Made by a program: the position numbers and the translations under genes. A stretch of DNA of 64,000 nucleotides from positions 445,283,531 through 445,347,530 of the forward strand of contig CM077665.1 in the NCBI GenBank assembly GCA_039707655.1. The letters run 5' to 3'. Of the stretch, positions 19,406 to 31,299 are shown one piece after another. The stretch's first letter is position 1, and every line of letters starts with the position of its first letter. The notes under the pieces were generated by a model, which ran no database searches, was not told the DNA's origin, and was given only the letters and a program-made list of their open reading frames with translations. The DNA is from Elymus sibiricus (lineage: Eukaryota > Streptophyta > Magnoliopsida > Poales > Poaceae).

Positions 19406-20820
19406 TGATACGTCTCCATCGTATCTACTTTTCCTAATGCTTTCGCTCTTGTTTTGGACTCTAATTTGCATGATTTGAATGAAACTAACCCGGACTGACG
19501 CTGTTTTCAGCAGAACTACCATGGTGTTGTTTTTGTGCAGAAATAAAAGTTCTTGGAACTGGACGAAACTTTTTGGAGCTTTCTTTTACAATAAATTAAA
19601 AATACTAGGGCCAAGAACCATCGGAGGGGGTGCCCTGGTTGGGCACGATACACCAGGGCACGCCACCCCCTCTAGGCGCGCCTTGGTGGGTTATGCCCAC
19701 CTCGTGGCCCCACTGACCCTAATTCCAGCGCTATAAAATCCTATTTTTGGAGAAAAAAAATAGGAGAGAAAGTTTCATCGCGTTTTACTATACGGAGCCG
19801 CCGCCACCTCCTGTTCTTCATCGGGAGGCCAGATCTGGAGCCCGTTTGGGGCTCCGGAGAGGGGAATCTTTGGTCTTCGTCATCATCAACCCTACTACAT
19901 CGCCAATTCCATGATGCTCCCCACCGGGAGTGAGTAATTCCTTCATAGGCTTGCTGGTCGGTGAGGAGTTGGATGAGATTCATCATGTAATTGAGTTAGT
20001 TTTGTTAGGGCTTGATCCCTAGTATCCATTATGTTCTGAGATTGATGTTGCTATGACTTTGCCATGCTTAATGCTTGTCACTAGGGCCCGAGTGCCATGA
20101 TTTCAGATCTGAACCGTTTATGTTATCACCATTATATCTATGTTCTTGATCCGATCTTGCTAGTCATATGCACCTGCTATGTGTTATGATCCGTACACCC
20201 CATAGTGACAATATTTGGGATACTTTCCGGTGATGACCGTAGTTTGAGGAGTTCATGTATTCACCATGTGTTAATGCTTTGTTCCGGTTCTCCATCAAGA
20301 GGAGGCCTTAATATCCCATAGTTTCCTTATGGACCCCGCTGCCACGGGAGGGTAGAACAAAAGATGTCATGCAAGTTCTTTTCCATAAGCACGTATGACT
20401 ATCTACGGAATACATGCCAACATTACATTTATGAACTGGAGCTAGTTCTGTGTCTTCCTAGGTTATGACTGTTACATGATGAATATTATCCAACGAGTTC
20501 ACCGATCCAGTGCCTACGAGTTTTCCACATATTGTTCTTGCTAAGTTACTATTGCTACTGCTACTATTACACTTGCTACAAAACCATTGCTATCACTGTC
20601 ACTGTTACTGTTACTGTTACTACTGCTATCAAAACTATCATACTACTGTGCTACTGATCACTCTGCTGCAGATATTTAATCTCCAGGTGTGGTTGAATTG
20701 ACAACTCAGTTGGTAATACTCACAAATATTCTTTGGCTCCCCTTGTGTCGAATCTATAAATTTGGGTTGAATACTCTACCCTTGAAAACTGTTGTGATCC
20801 CATATACTCGTGGGATATCA
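19406..20820 (+). repeat. Gypsy A 5' LTR (1415 bp)
   Basis: TGATACGTCTCC to GGGATATCA, with inverted TGATA/TATCA ends. TATAAAA at 19732-19738. About two dozen differences from the second LTR over the first 310 bases by eye, so the copy is not recent. It has a 24-35 base segment near 20413-20443 absent from the second LTR. Confidence 0.85.
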
Positions 20821-20831
20821 AGACCCTTTTC

Positions 20832-20849
20832 TGGCGCCGTTGCCGGGGA
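20832..20849 (+). promoter_or_regulatory. Primer-binding site of gypsy A
   Basis: TGGCGCCGTTGCCGGGGA, 11 bases after the LTR. This is the Athila-type site. It recurs at 28988-29005, and in mutated form at 36193-36210 (A'), 16441 (B), and on the minus strand at 34267-34284 (C) and 42155-42172 (D). Confidence 0.8.
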
Positions 20850-20889
20850 GTATAGCTATATTTGTTGAGTCACTTGGGATTTATATCAG

Positions 20890-23146
20890 TTGATTACTAT
20901 GAAGAATTTGAAGGATACAAGAACGAAGATTTTTTCCTCTAAGACGAGGGGAGGTAAGGAATTGCCATCTAGCTCTGTACTTGATTCACCTTCGGTTATG
21001 AGTAAACTTGCAACACCACCACATGCTATTAATCCTGATATGTCGCAAGTTATTGATGATGCTACTTCTGCTATGAATGATGCTTATGATGATGCTATTA
21101 CCATGCTTGATGATAATGTGCCACTAGGTGAATTTCTTGATGAACAAATTGCTAGAGCTAAAGAGAATGAAATTATTGAAACTGATGAGATTACTGGAAC
21201 TGATGAAGTCTTTGAATCTGAGAACTATGAAACACCTATTAGACCTAGCTCTCCTAGATTTGAAATGCCTAAGATACCTGAAGGTTATGTTATGGATGAG
21301 GAGATAACTAGAGAAATCCTTTCTTGTAAGGATAGAGATGATCTTAAGAAATTATTATGCAAGTATAAGGAAAATACTTTGAATGCTAGAATGAAATGTG
21401 ATCCTAAGTTTGCTACTTCACCTATCTTTGTTACCGATAAGGATTATGAATTATCTGTCGACCCAGAGTTAATTACTTTGGTTGAATCTGATCCTTTCCA
21501 TGGCTATGAAACTGAAACTATAGTGGCACATCTTACTAAGTTGAATGATATAGCCACCCTCTTTACTCATGATGAGAAGATTCGCTACTACTATATTCTC
21601 AACTTATTTCCGTTCTCATTAAAGGGTGATGCTAAGACATGGTACAATACTCTTGCTCCTGGTTGTGTGCGTAGTCCCCAGGATATGATTTACTACTTCT
21701 CAGAAAAATATTTTCCTGCTCATAAGAAACAAGCTGCCTTACAGGAAATATTTAACTCCGTGCAAATTGAAGAAGAGAGTCTCCCACAAGCTTTGGGAGG
21801 CTTCTCCAATTGCTTAATGTTTTGCCTGATCACCCTCTTAAGAAAAATGAAATACTTGATATCTTCTACAATGGACTAACTGATGCTTCTAGGGACTTCC
21901 TAGATAGTTGTGCTGGTTGTGTTTTTAGGGAACGAACTGTTGAACAAGCTGAGGAACTATTGAATAATATATTGAAGAATTATGATGATTGGATTCTCCC
22001 TGAACCACCACTTAAACCCACTCCGAAGAAGAGGGGTATCTTATTTCTCGGTCCTGAAGATATGCAAGAGGCAAAGAAATGTATGAAGAAAAAGGTATTA
22101 AAGCTGAGGATGTTAAGAATTTACCACCTATTAAAGAAATACATGGCCTTGACACACCACCACCACAACAGGTGGTAGAGGTAAATTCTTTATTAAAGTT
22201 TGATGAAAGTGATATCCCTTACGGTAAACATCCTAGTCAATGCTTATATGAGTTTGATAACTACATTAGGAAACAAGATTACTTCAATGCAAATGTTCTG
22301 AAACAATTGAAATATAATTCTGATATGATTGCTCACTTGAGTGACTTGTTATTTAGAATCAGTAATGATGTTAGAGGTGTAGGAAAACATGCCTCTATGG
22401 TTCAAACCCAATTAGAACAAGTTGCTAAATCTCAAAGGGAATTGCTTAATGAAATGAATAATAATATGAATGATTTTGCTGCTAGAGTAGTAACTAGGGG
22501 AGGTAGAATGACACAAGAACCTCTCTATCCTGAAGGTCATCCTAAAAGAATTGAACAAGACTCTAAAAGAATTAATATTGATGCACCTAGTCCTTCTAAA
22601 AAGAAAAAGAAAAATCATAGGACTTTGCATACCTCTAGTGAACCTCCTGATAATAATGATGTCTCTATTTCTGATGCTGAAACTCAATCTGGTAATGAAC
22701 ATTCACCTAGTGATAATTAAAATAATAATGATGATGTTCATGAAAATACTCAACCGAACAATGATAAAGAACCAGATAACGATGTTGAAATAGAACCTGT
22801 TGTTGATCTTGATAACCCACAACCTAAAAATAAACGATATGATAAGAGAGACTTTGTGGCTAGAAAACATGGTAAAGAAAGAGAGCCATGGGTTCAGAAA
22901 CCCATACCTTTTCCACCTAAACCATCTAAGAAAAAGGATGATGAAGAATTTGAACGCTTTGCTGAAATGATTAGGCCAGTCTTTTTGCGTACCCGCTTAA
23001 CTGATATTTTAAAGATGGCCCCTTATGCAAAATACATGAAAGACATCATCACTAATAAAAGAAAGATACCTGAAGCTGAAATCTCCACCATGCTTGCTAA
23101 TTATTCTTTTAAGGATGGAGTACCCAAAAAACTTGGAGATCCTTGA
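20890..23146 (+). pseudogene. Gypsy A gag (retrotransposon gag domain), broken
   Basis: ATG at 20898 (MKNLKDTRTKIFSSKTRGG). The gag core at about 21480-21800 reads VAHLTKLNDIATLF, YYYILNLFPFSLKGDAKTWY, MIYYFSEKYFPAHKKQ. The frame then shifts near 21800 (continuing DHPLKKNEILDIFYNGLTDA, FLDSCAGCVFRERTVEQAEE) and again near 22080 (EDVKNLPPIKEIHGLDT, NEMNNNMNDFAARVVTRGG). Nonsense codons lie at 22718-22720 and 23144-23146. It is the structural protein that packages element RNA. Two frameshifts and two stops mean this copy makes no full Gag. Confidence 0.8.
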
Positions 23147-23155
23147 ATACCAACT

Positions 23156-23671
23156 ATGCCTTGCTCCATTAAAACAAATTATGTCAAAACTGCTTTGTGT
23201 CATTTGGGAGCTGGTGTTAGTGTTATGCCTTTCTCTTTGTATAAAAGACTTGATTTGAATAAACTCACACCTACTGAAATATCATTGCAAATGGCTGAGA
23301 AATCAACTGCCATACCTATCGGTATTTGTGAGGATGTGCCCGTTGTTGTTGCAAACGTTACTATCTTAACAGACTTTGTTATTCTTGAGATGCCCGAGGA
23401 TGACAACATGTCAATTATCCTTGGTAGACCCTTTTTGAATACTGCAAGGGCTGTTATTGATTGCAATAAAAGCAAAGTCACTTTCCATATCAATGGTAAT
23501 GAGCATACGGTGCACTTTTCGAAGAAACAATTCCAAGTGAATGGTATAAATGTTATTGAAGAATCTCCGACACTCGCTATTGGAAGTTTTCAACTACCTC
23601 TACCTACTGCCAAAAAGAAATATGACATACTTATTGTTGGGGATATGCATATCCCCATCGAGGTAACCTAG
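23156..23671 (+). pseudogene. Gypsy A aspartic protease domain, active-site Asp lost
   Basis: In the same frame as the end of gag, after the stop at 23144. The retropepsin-like fold is recognisable: ALCHLGAGVSVMPFSLYKRL, where the family has D-L-G-A, then VPVVVANVTILTDFVIL and the second-half motif MSIILGRPFLNTARAVIDC. The catalytic Asp position is His, so it should be inactive. It would normally cut the Gag polyprotein. No reverse transcriptase follows; 23672-24456 is non-coding. Confidence 0.72.
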
Positions 23672-24456
23672 TGTTTTACGAAAGTTCTTCGGTTTCATGC
23701 TAATCGGAAGTGATTGTTAATAAGACTTGATCAACCTTATTAATGGATCATTTTTGAGAGGTATGAAGTTGATGAATCTAGTAGACACAACCTTCTGCTC
23801 CCACCTTTTGTTTTTATTCTCCTTAGTCAAATAAAATAAAATGTCATGTTTATCCTATTTTCCGTTTTCTCCGTGCAATAAAAAAATGACCCAAAAATAA
23901 AAGTTCCCAGAATGTTCTGAAAATTTAACACGATTTTTTTCTGAATATTTCTGAATTTCTGGTGCAAATAACATCATAGGGGGTGCACCTGGTGTCCACA
24001 AGACACGAGGGCGCGCCAGCAGCCCCAGGCGCGCACTGGTGGGTTGTGGTCCCCACGTGGGTCCCCTCACTTATCACTTTAGCCCATGTCATCTCCTACC
24101 TCCAGAAAAAATCACCATAGCTCCCACTCCCGTGTTCTTGCTCTCAAACCCGCGGATTTTGATCTCTTTGCTCGAAGCTCCGTTTCCAAAACTGTTTTGG
24201 GGGGGTTGCTACTTGGTATGTAACTCCTCCATTGCTCCAATTAGTTTTTGATTTAGTGGTTTATTTTTAGAATAATTAGCTACTATTGGTGCTGCTGTAG
24301 ATGGGCTTGCATGTTGAATTCTTAGAGTTCTAAGTAGTTTGAATGCTTAATATGGCCTCTATGCATCCTTAGGAGTAGTTGCTATCAATCTTACGAAGTT
24401 TTGTTGACAAAAAATTGTGTCCCAAAATTTTTCAGAAATTTAATTATAGGAATAAG

Positions 24457-25476
24457 ATGGATTTCTTTAGGAAGTTTTCCTCCAAGAAGAATGCTAAAGG
24501 AGTCATTGGGGAATCATCGGACAATGACCTCCACACTCCGAGAACGGCGGAGGTGCGGTCGTGCGAATGGCCCCATGATGCCTTCATGGAGGAGGCCGAG
24601 TTACATCAAGAGTTTGCCCAATTCGCTGCAAATGCTGAGCTGAATGACTTCCTCGCAGCTAAGTGTGACCAACACCACCTCCTAAAAAATTCCTTTGTGC
24701 AAAGTTTTCATTTTCTGAGTAAGAATAATCCTCCTGACGTGCAGTTTAAATTATATGCTGAAACTCATAAGATACCGCTCACTGACTTTTGTGACATATG
24801 CTTGATCCCTTCTCATGGGGAATTAAGAGAGCCTAGACAAGCGGAGTTTGAGGACTTTCTCCTCACTTTAACAGTGGGTGATGAAAGAGGTGTGTCAAAT
24901 GCCACTGCTACCAGTTTGGAGTTTCCTTCTGTGCATTACTTTGCTTTGTTCATCGCGAAGTGTTTAACCGCTAGGGAGAAGGTTGGTGCACTCAGTGCCC
25001 CCGACTTCGCCATTTTACGCCGTGCACTGCACAATGATCACACCTTTAGCATGGGGGCCATTATTGCACGTCGCTTACACCTTAACAGGAATAAGGGCAA
25101 GATACATGGTGGTATTTATGCTACTCGCTTAGCGAGACACTTTAATGTTCAGATTCGCCCACATGATTATCCCTTGTCCCAACTTTATCCAGATCACAAG
25201 GCATTGCAGGACCATCAATTTATTGATGCAGCTGATTCTTTTCATAACATTCGCTACAACTTAGTATTCAGCGTCGCTACCCGAGATGTTATCCTGTTGC
25301 CTGCACCTGCTTTGTTTGATTCTACTGCCAGGAACGGATACAGGATCATGCTAGAGGACATTACAGCCTACCGGAACAACCTGGCAGCGGCTGAGGAGGA
25401 TCCCCAGGAGTGGGACGCTCAGGTGTCGTCGCCACCGCACTTTGACCTAGGACCGGATGGCTATTATGGATGGTGA
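24457..25476 (+). CDS. Athila-type additional ORF, intact (339 codons)
   Basis: ATG at 24457 (MDFFRKFSSKKNAKG); the frame is open upstream to 24379 but that part is not family-like. Recognisable phrases are FVQSFHFLSKNNPPDVQFKL, FPSVHYFALFIAKCL, LRRALHNDHTFSMGAIIARR, IHGGIYATRLARHFNVQIRP and a C-terminus ending DGYYGW. I associate these with the ORF that Athila-like elements carry near their 3' side (ATHILA ORF-1 family; sometimes discussed as env-like, function unproven). I see no signal peptide or clear membrane segment. It is uninterrupted although gag and protease in the same element are wrecked. Just after it, at about 25500, stands a polypurine tract-like AAGCTTGGGGGAGTACG. Confidence 0.72.
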   Translation: MDFFRKFSSKKNAKGVIGESSDNDLHTPRTAEVRSCEWPHDAFMEEAELHQEFAQFAANAELNDFLAAKCDQHHLLKNSFVQSFHFLSKNNPPDVQFKLYAETHKIPLTDFCDICLIPSHGELREPRQAEFEDFLLTLTVGDERGVSNATATSLEFPSVHYFALFIAKCLTAREKVGALSAPDFAILRRALHNDHTFSMGAIIARRLHLNRNKGKIHGGIYATRLARHFNVQIRPHDYPLSQLYPDHKALQDHQFIDAADSFHNIRYNLVFSVATRDVILLPAPALFDSTARNGYRIMLEDITAYRNNLAAAEEDPQEWDAQVSSPPHFDLGPDGYYGW

Positions 25477-27589
25477 TTACCAAGCTAGGCCAAAAGCCTA
25501 AGCTTGGGGGAGTACGTATATCCACTGACATTATATTCATGTTTACACATTTCATTCCAGTTGTCGGTGTCCACACTTTTTCATTGTATTATCCATGCTA
25601 GATTTATTTTCTTGCTTTCTTCTTGCGTGTTTGAAAAACTTTGATAAAATCCAAAAATATTTCCTGCTTCTTTTCGATTTTTCTTTCTAGTTTAAATTAA
25701 TTGTAGTATCAAAAGAAAACCCAAAAAGATTTCTCGTTTCTTCTTTTACTTGTTGGGAGCTCTCCCGTGTAAATAGTTTTTCTCATTTTTGTTTTCCCTC
25801 TTTAATTTGCTTTCGTTAAGAAAAAACAAAAACTCTAAAAATATTTCAGTGTGTTTCTCTGAAATTCTTTTCCTTTTATTTGAGTCGTACCAAGGAGAAG
25901 ACCACGATGAAAATGTCGAGTGGCTGTCATATGCATCATTGTTAATCTAACAAAGAGCCCATGTTACTTTGTCTTCTCCTCTTGAATAAAATGTTTGCAG
26001 ATTCCAGCTTAGTCCACGACACTCTTGCACTATTATTATTTCATATCATTCGGCCGTGCAAGTGAAAGGCAATAATGACGATATTTGACGAAGTGACTGT
26101 GGCAGAGAGAAGCGGGTATGAACTCAACTTGTTTTTGTTTTTGTAAATATGTTTAACCTAGTATCCATGATTTAGAATATTATGATCAAACATGTTTGCA
26201 ATGAAAATTAGAGATTATAGTTGCTCATGCCATGTTTAAATAGCTAGGAGTGTATAATGATTTATCTTGGATGTCAACATGCATTAAAATGATTGTGATG
26301 TGGTATGATGATATGGTATCCTCCTCTGAATATTTCAAGTGGCTTGACTTGGCACATGTTCACGCATGTAGTTGAATCATAACCAACATAGCCTTCATTA
26401 TATTTATGTTCATGGTGTCCATATCCTGCTCATGCTAGTATTCAATGTTTATTATTCACAATGCATGTTCATGACCGTTTTCGCTCTCTAGCTAGCCGCT
26501 TCTCAACCTATTTGCTAGCCTTCACCTGTACTAAGTGGGAATACTGCTTGTGCGGCAAAATCCTTAAACCAAAGTTATTCTATATGAGTCCACTATATCT
26601 ACCTATATGCGGTATTACCCTGCCGTTCCGAGTAAATTTGCATGTGCCACCTCTAAAATTTCAAATGAACATCTGTTTTGTATGCCTGGACCGCTCATAG
26701 AGCGACAGGGGGCGGTCAGTATCTTCCATGTTAAGAGGGTTATTCTCATGATGAGTGTTTATTCACTCGTCCTTGCACGAGAGGGGCGGTAATAGGGATT
26801 CCCAGTCCCGAAATCAAAAATTGCAAATAATAAAACAAAACTCCCCCAGGAATGTTGTTGGTATGGACGGTACCCGTGGATTCGGCTAGCCGTGGAGTGT
26901 GTTTGTTGGTGGAGGGGGAGTAAACCTTTACTTTTACTGCTTGGGAACCGCCGCTAATGTGTTTAGCATTGAAGATATTGATAACTCTTGGTCGTAACGT
27001 TGACAGGAAGGGTGTACCTCCCAAAATTATATTTATCTCTGATTTAAGCTTTGAGCTCTGGCACCTCTGCAAATCCTTGCTTCCCTCTACGAAGGGACTA
27101 TCTATTTACTTTTATGTTGAGTCATCACCTTCTCTAATAAGCGTCAGATCTGAGAGCACTATTGTCACCCTCATGCATTGTGTATCATTAATGTTGGGTG
27201 CAGCATGACTGGATCCTTTCTACCATGAATTACAATGTTTAGTCGCTGCTTGAACTTTGGAGGTGCTCTGCATTTATGTTCTGCGGTCTCAGAAAGGGCT
27301 AGCGAGATACCACTGTTGTTATATTATATCATGATTGTTTTGACAAAGTGTTTGCATTTGAGATATTTTATTATTGCTCGCTAGTTGCTTATGCCATTGA
27401 TATGAGCTAATATAATTTTTAAGAGTTATTGCTGACATGGTTAGTCATAATATTTGGTGAAAACTTGGGTGCTACTTAAGCATATATATGTAAACAAGAA
27501 CAAAAGAGTTCGTAAAAGTTTTTCTTTATCACTTTCAGTTTGTCAACTGAATTGCTCGAGGACGAGCAATGGGTTAAGCTTGGGGGAGT
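25477..27589 (+). other. Gypsy A non-coding 3' internal region with PPT
   Basis: No coding frame of note. It contains a first PPT-like AAGCTTGGGGGAG at about 25500, a stretch (about 26450-27200) co-linear with the minus strand of element D (39090-39800), a perfect hairpin ATTGCTCGAGGACGAGCAAT at 27551-27570, and the functional-looking polypurine tract AAGCTTGGGGGAGT at 27576-27589 touching the LTR. Confidence 0.7.
27576..27589 (+). promoter_or_regulatory. Polypurine tract of gypsy A
   Basis: AAGCTTGGGGGAGT immediately precedes the LTR start at 27590. This is the position where plus-strand DNA synthesis would be primed. Confidence 0.7.
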
Positions 27590-28976
27590 TAATACATCTC
27601 CGTCGTATCTACTTTTCCTAACGCTTTTGCTCTTGTTTTGGACTCTAATTTGCATGATTTGAATGAAACTAACCCGGACTGTTGCTGTTTTCAGCAGAAC
27701 TACCATGGTGTTGTTTTTGTGCACAAATAAAAGTTCTCGGAACTGGACAAAACTTTTTGGCAATTTATTTTACAATAAATAAAAAATACGGGAGCCAAGA
27801 ACCACCGGAGGGGGTGCCTTGGTTGGGCACGATACACCAGGGCACGCCACCCCCTCCAGGCGCGCCCTGGTGGGTTGTGCCCACCTCATGGCCCCACTGA
27901 CCCTAATTGCAGCGCTATAAAATCCTATTTTCGGAGAAAAAAATAGGAGAGAAAGTTTCATTGCATTTTACGATACGGAGCCACCGCCACCTCCTGTTCT
28001 TCATCGGGAGGCCAGATCTAGAGCCCGTTTGGGGCTCCGGAGAGGGGAATCTTCGGTCGTCGTCATCATCAACCCTTCTCCATCACCAATTCCATGATGC
28101 TCCCCACCGGGAGTGAGTAATTCCTTCGTAGGCTTGCTGGTCGGTGAGGAGTTGGATAAGATTCATCATGTAATCGAGTTAGTTTTGTTAGGGCTTGATC
28201 CCTAGTATCCACTATGTTCTGAGATTGATGTTGCTATGACTTTGCCATGCTTAATGCTTGTCACTAGGGCCCGAGTGCCATGATTTCAGGTCTGAACCAT
28301 TTATGTTATCACCATTATATCTATGTTCTTGATCTGATCTTGCTAGTCATATGCACCTGCTATGTGTTATGATCCGTAAACCGCATAGTGAAAATATTTG
28401 GATACTTTCCGGTGATGATCGTAGTTTGAGGACTTCATGTATTCACCATGTGTTAATGCTTTGTTCCGGTTCTCTATTAAAAGGAGGCCTTAATCCCTTA
28501 GTTTCCTTATGGACCCCGCTGCCACGGGAGGGTAGGACAAAAGATGCCATGCAAGTTCTTTTCCATAAGCACGTATGACTATCTACGGAATACATGCCTA
28601 GTTCTGTGTCGCCCTAGGTTATGACTGTTACATGATGAATATTATCCAACGAGTTCACCGATCCAGTGCATACGAGTTTTCCACATATTGTTCTTGCTAA
28701 GTTACTATTGCTACTGCTACTATTACACTTGCTACAAAACCATTGCTATCACTGTCACTGTTACTGTTACTTTTACTACTGCTATCAAAACTATCATACT
28801 ACTGTGCTACTGATCACTCTGCTGCAGATATTTAATCTCTAGGTGTGGTTGAATTGAGAACTCAGCTGCTAATACTCACAAATATTCTTTGGCTCCCCTT
28901 GTGTCGAATCTATAAATTTGGGTTGAATACTCTACCCTTGAAAACTGTTGTGATCCCATATACTTGTGGGTTATCA
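27590..28976 (+). repeat. Gypsy A second LTR (1387 bp)
   Basis: Starts TAATACATCTCC (mutated from TGATACGTCTCC) and ends GGGTTATCA. Co-linear with 19406-20820. TATAAAA at 27916-27922. It is followed not by a flanking duplication but by a second PBS. Confidence 0.85.
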
Positions 28977-29142
28977 GGACCCTTTTCTGGCGCCGTTGCC
29001 GGGGAGTATAGCTATATTTGTTGAGTCACTTGGGATTTATATCAATTGATCACTATGAAGAATTTGAAGGATACAAGAACCAAGATTTTTTCCTCTAAGA
29101 CGAGGGGAGGTAAGGAATTGCCATCGAAAACTGTTGCGATCC
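28977..29142 (+). repeat. Start of a second gypsy A internal region, truncated
   Basis: Repeats the leader, PBS (28988-29005) and first gag codons (MKNLKDTRTKIFSSKTRGG from 29054) almost exactly as at 20821-20970, then breaks at about 29125. The 29046-29366 frame is a chimera with C sequence. Confidence 0.75.
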
Positions 29143-29775
29143 TGACTTGGCCTCCCCCGTTTTTCTCATTTTTCGTTCGGAGTCTCATCCTGACTTGTGG
29201 GGGGATCATAGTCTCCATCATCCTTTCCTCACTGGGACAATGCTATAATAATGATGATCATCTCACTTTTATTTACTTACAACTCGATATAATGATAAAG
29301 CTATACAAGATGACTCTATATGAATGCCTCTGGCAGTGTACCAGGATGTGCAATGATCTAGCATAGCAAAGATATCAAAAAAAAGACAAGCCATGGCAAT
29401 ATCATGCTAGCTATCTTACGATCATGCAAAGCAATATGACAATGAATGCTCAAGTCATGTATATGATGATGATGGAAGTTGCATGGCAATATATCTCGGA
29501 ATGGCTATGGAAATGCCATGATAGGTAGGTATGGTGGCTGTTTTGAGGAAGATATAAGGTGGCTTTGTATCATATCATGGGGTTTGGATGCACCGGCGAA
29601 CGCCGCACCATTCCTCGAGGTGAGAATGGGCAATGCACGGTACCGAAGAGGCTAGCAAATATGTGGAAAGGTGAGTGTGCGTACATCCATGGATTCACAT
29701 TAGTCATAAAGAACTCACATACTTATTGTAAAGCTTTATTAGCTCTCTCGAAGCAAAGTACTACTCGCATGCCCC
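29143..29775 (-). mobile_element. Gypsy C internal region, middle part
   Basis: Non-coding. Its right part resembles D internal sequence around 39640-39780 ('tatggtgg', 'gtttggatgcac', 'ggctagcaaat'). It continues across the solo LTR at 31300, as shown by the GCCCC duplication. Confidence 0.55.
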
Positions 29776-31299
29776 TGATATGTCTCCAACGTATCTATAA
29801 TTTTTTATTGTTCCGTGCTATAATATTATCATTTTAGGATGCTTTTTAGGCATTTACTGGCCAATTCATATTATTTTTTAGCACTAACCTATTAACCTAG
29901 TGCCAAGTACCAGTTGTTGTTTTCTGCATGTTTTTGGCTTTTCAGGTTTACAGTACCAAACAAAGTCCAATTGCCACGAAATGTTTTGATGATTTTTTCT
30001 GGACCAAAAGAATGCTTGGAAGCTTCGGGAGAAGACCGGAGGCCGCACGAGGGAGGCACGAGGCACGCCCTGTTACCTCGTGCCCCCCCCTCGCGTCTCC
30101 CGATGTCCCTCTCTGGCCTATAAATTCACATATATTCTGAAAACCCTAGGGGAGCTCCCGAAATACTTTTTCCTCCACCGCAAGTCTCTGTTCCGCCGTG
30201 TGCCCATCTGGAGCCCTGTTCCGGTACCCTGCCGGAGGGGGGTCGATCACGGAGGGCTTCTTCATCAACCTTGCTACTCCCATGATGATGTGTGAGTAGT
30301 CTACCATAGACCTACGGGTCCATAGCTTATATCTAGATGGCTCTCTCTCTCTCTTTGCTCTTCAATTCAAAGTTCATCGCATCTTCACGATGATCTATTC
30401 TATGTAATCACTTTGTGCGATGTGCTTGTTGGGATCCGATGAATTGTGGGTTTATGTTCAGATTATTCATGAAAAATATTTGAGTCTTCTCTGAATTCTA
30501 TTATGATTCTTATTTGCATGATTATTATAGCTTCGTAAATCTCTCTCGTCTATTGATTTGGTTTGGCCAACTAGATTGATCTATCTTCAGTGAGAGGGGT
30601 GCGTTGTAGTGGGTTCAATCTTGCATTGCTCTATATCCCAGTAACAAAGTAGGGGACAAGACACGTCTTTGTATTGTTGTCACTAAGGATAAAACGATGG
30701 GGTCTACATCATGTCATCGTTCTCCAAGCATTACTCTATTTGTCATGAACTTAATACTTAGAGAGGCAAGCATAGAAGCGCTCTCGATGTGGAGTAATAG
30801 TAGTAGGTGCAGACAGGAGTCGGCCTATTTGCTTATAGACGTGATGCCTATATACACATGATCATTGCCATGAATATCACATATGCGCTTTTCTATCAAC
30901 TGCCCAACAGTAATTTGTTTACCCACCATATGCCTACTTCGAGAGAGGTGCCACTAGAGAACACTATGGCCCCCAGGTCTATTCACTTGTAAATTTACAA
31001 ACTCTACTATTTCCTTGCTGTCATTTTTACTTTTTATTTATTTTGCAATTTATATTTATCCAACTATCAACTACACTACTTATCTACTTGCAAGTAACAG
31101 TTCAAGGGGCTTGGCAACCCTCTTGCCCGCGTTGGGTGCAAGTGTTTGCTCTTTTGTGTGTAGGCGTTGAAGACGGGGGTTGCGTGGTCCTCCTATTGGT
31201 TCGATAACCTTGGTTCTCACTGAGGGAAATACTTATCTATACTGTGCTGCATCATTCGTTCCTCTTCACGGAAAAACCCAACGCAGATCACAAGTATCA
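29776..31299 (+). repeat. Solo LTR of the B type (1524 bp) with 5-bp target duplication
   Basis: TGATATGTCTCCAACG to CAAGTATCA, flanked exactly by GCCCC (29771-29775) and GCCCC (31300-31304), with no internal region. TATAAATT at 30119-30126. A perfect duplication with a single LTR is the mark of recombination between the two LTRs of a complete element after insertion into C. Confidence 0.88.

Larger units (their letters stand above)
19406..29142 (+). mobile_element. Gypsy A: Athila-like, non-autonomous, LTR-internal-LTR-internal arrangement
   Basis: Order: LTR 19406-20820, PBS, decayed gag, protease domain, 0.8 kb of non-coding DNA, intact Athila-type ORF, 2.1 kb of non-coding DNA with PPT, LTR 27590-28976, then a second PBS and the first codons of a second gag. 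No reverse transcriptase, RNase H or integrase is present, and the gap between protease and the Athila-type ORF is too short for them, so the family is probably mobilised in trans. The second internal region stops near 29125 and is followed by about 17 bases (GAAAACTGTTGCGATCC) resembling the LTR end. It is inserted in gypsy C. Confidence 0.78.
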
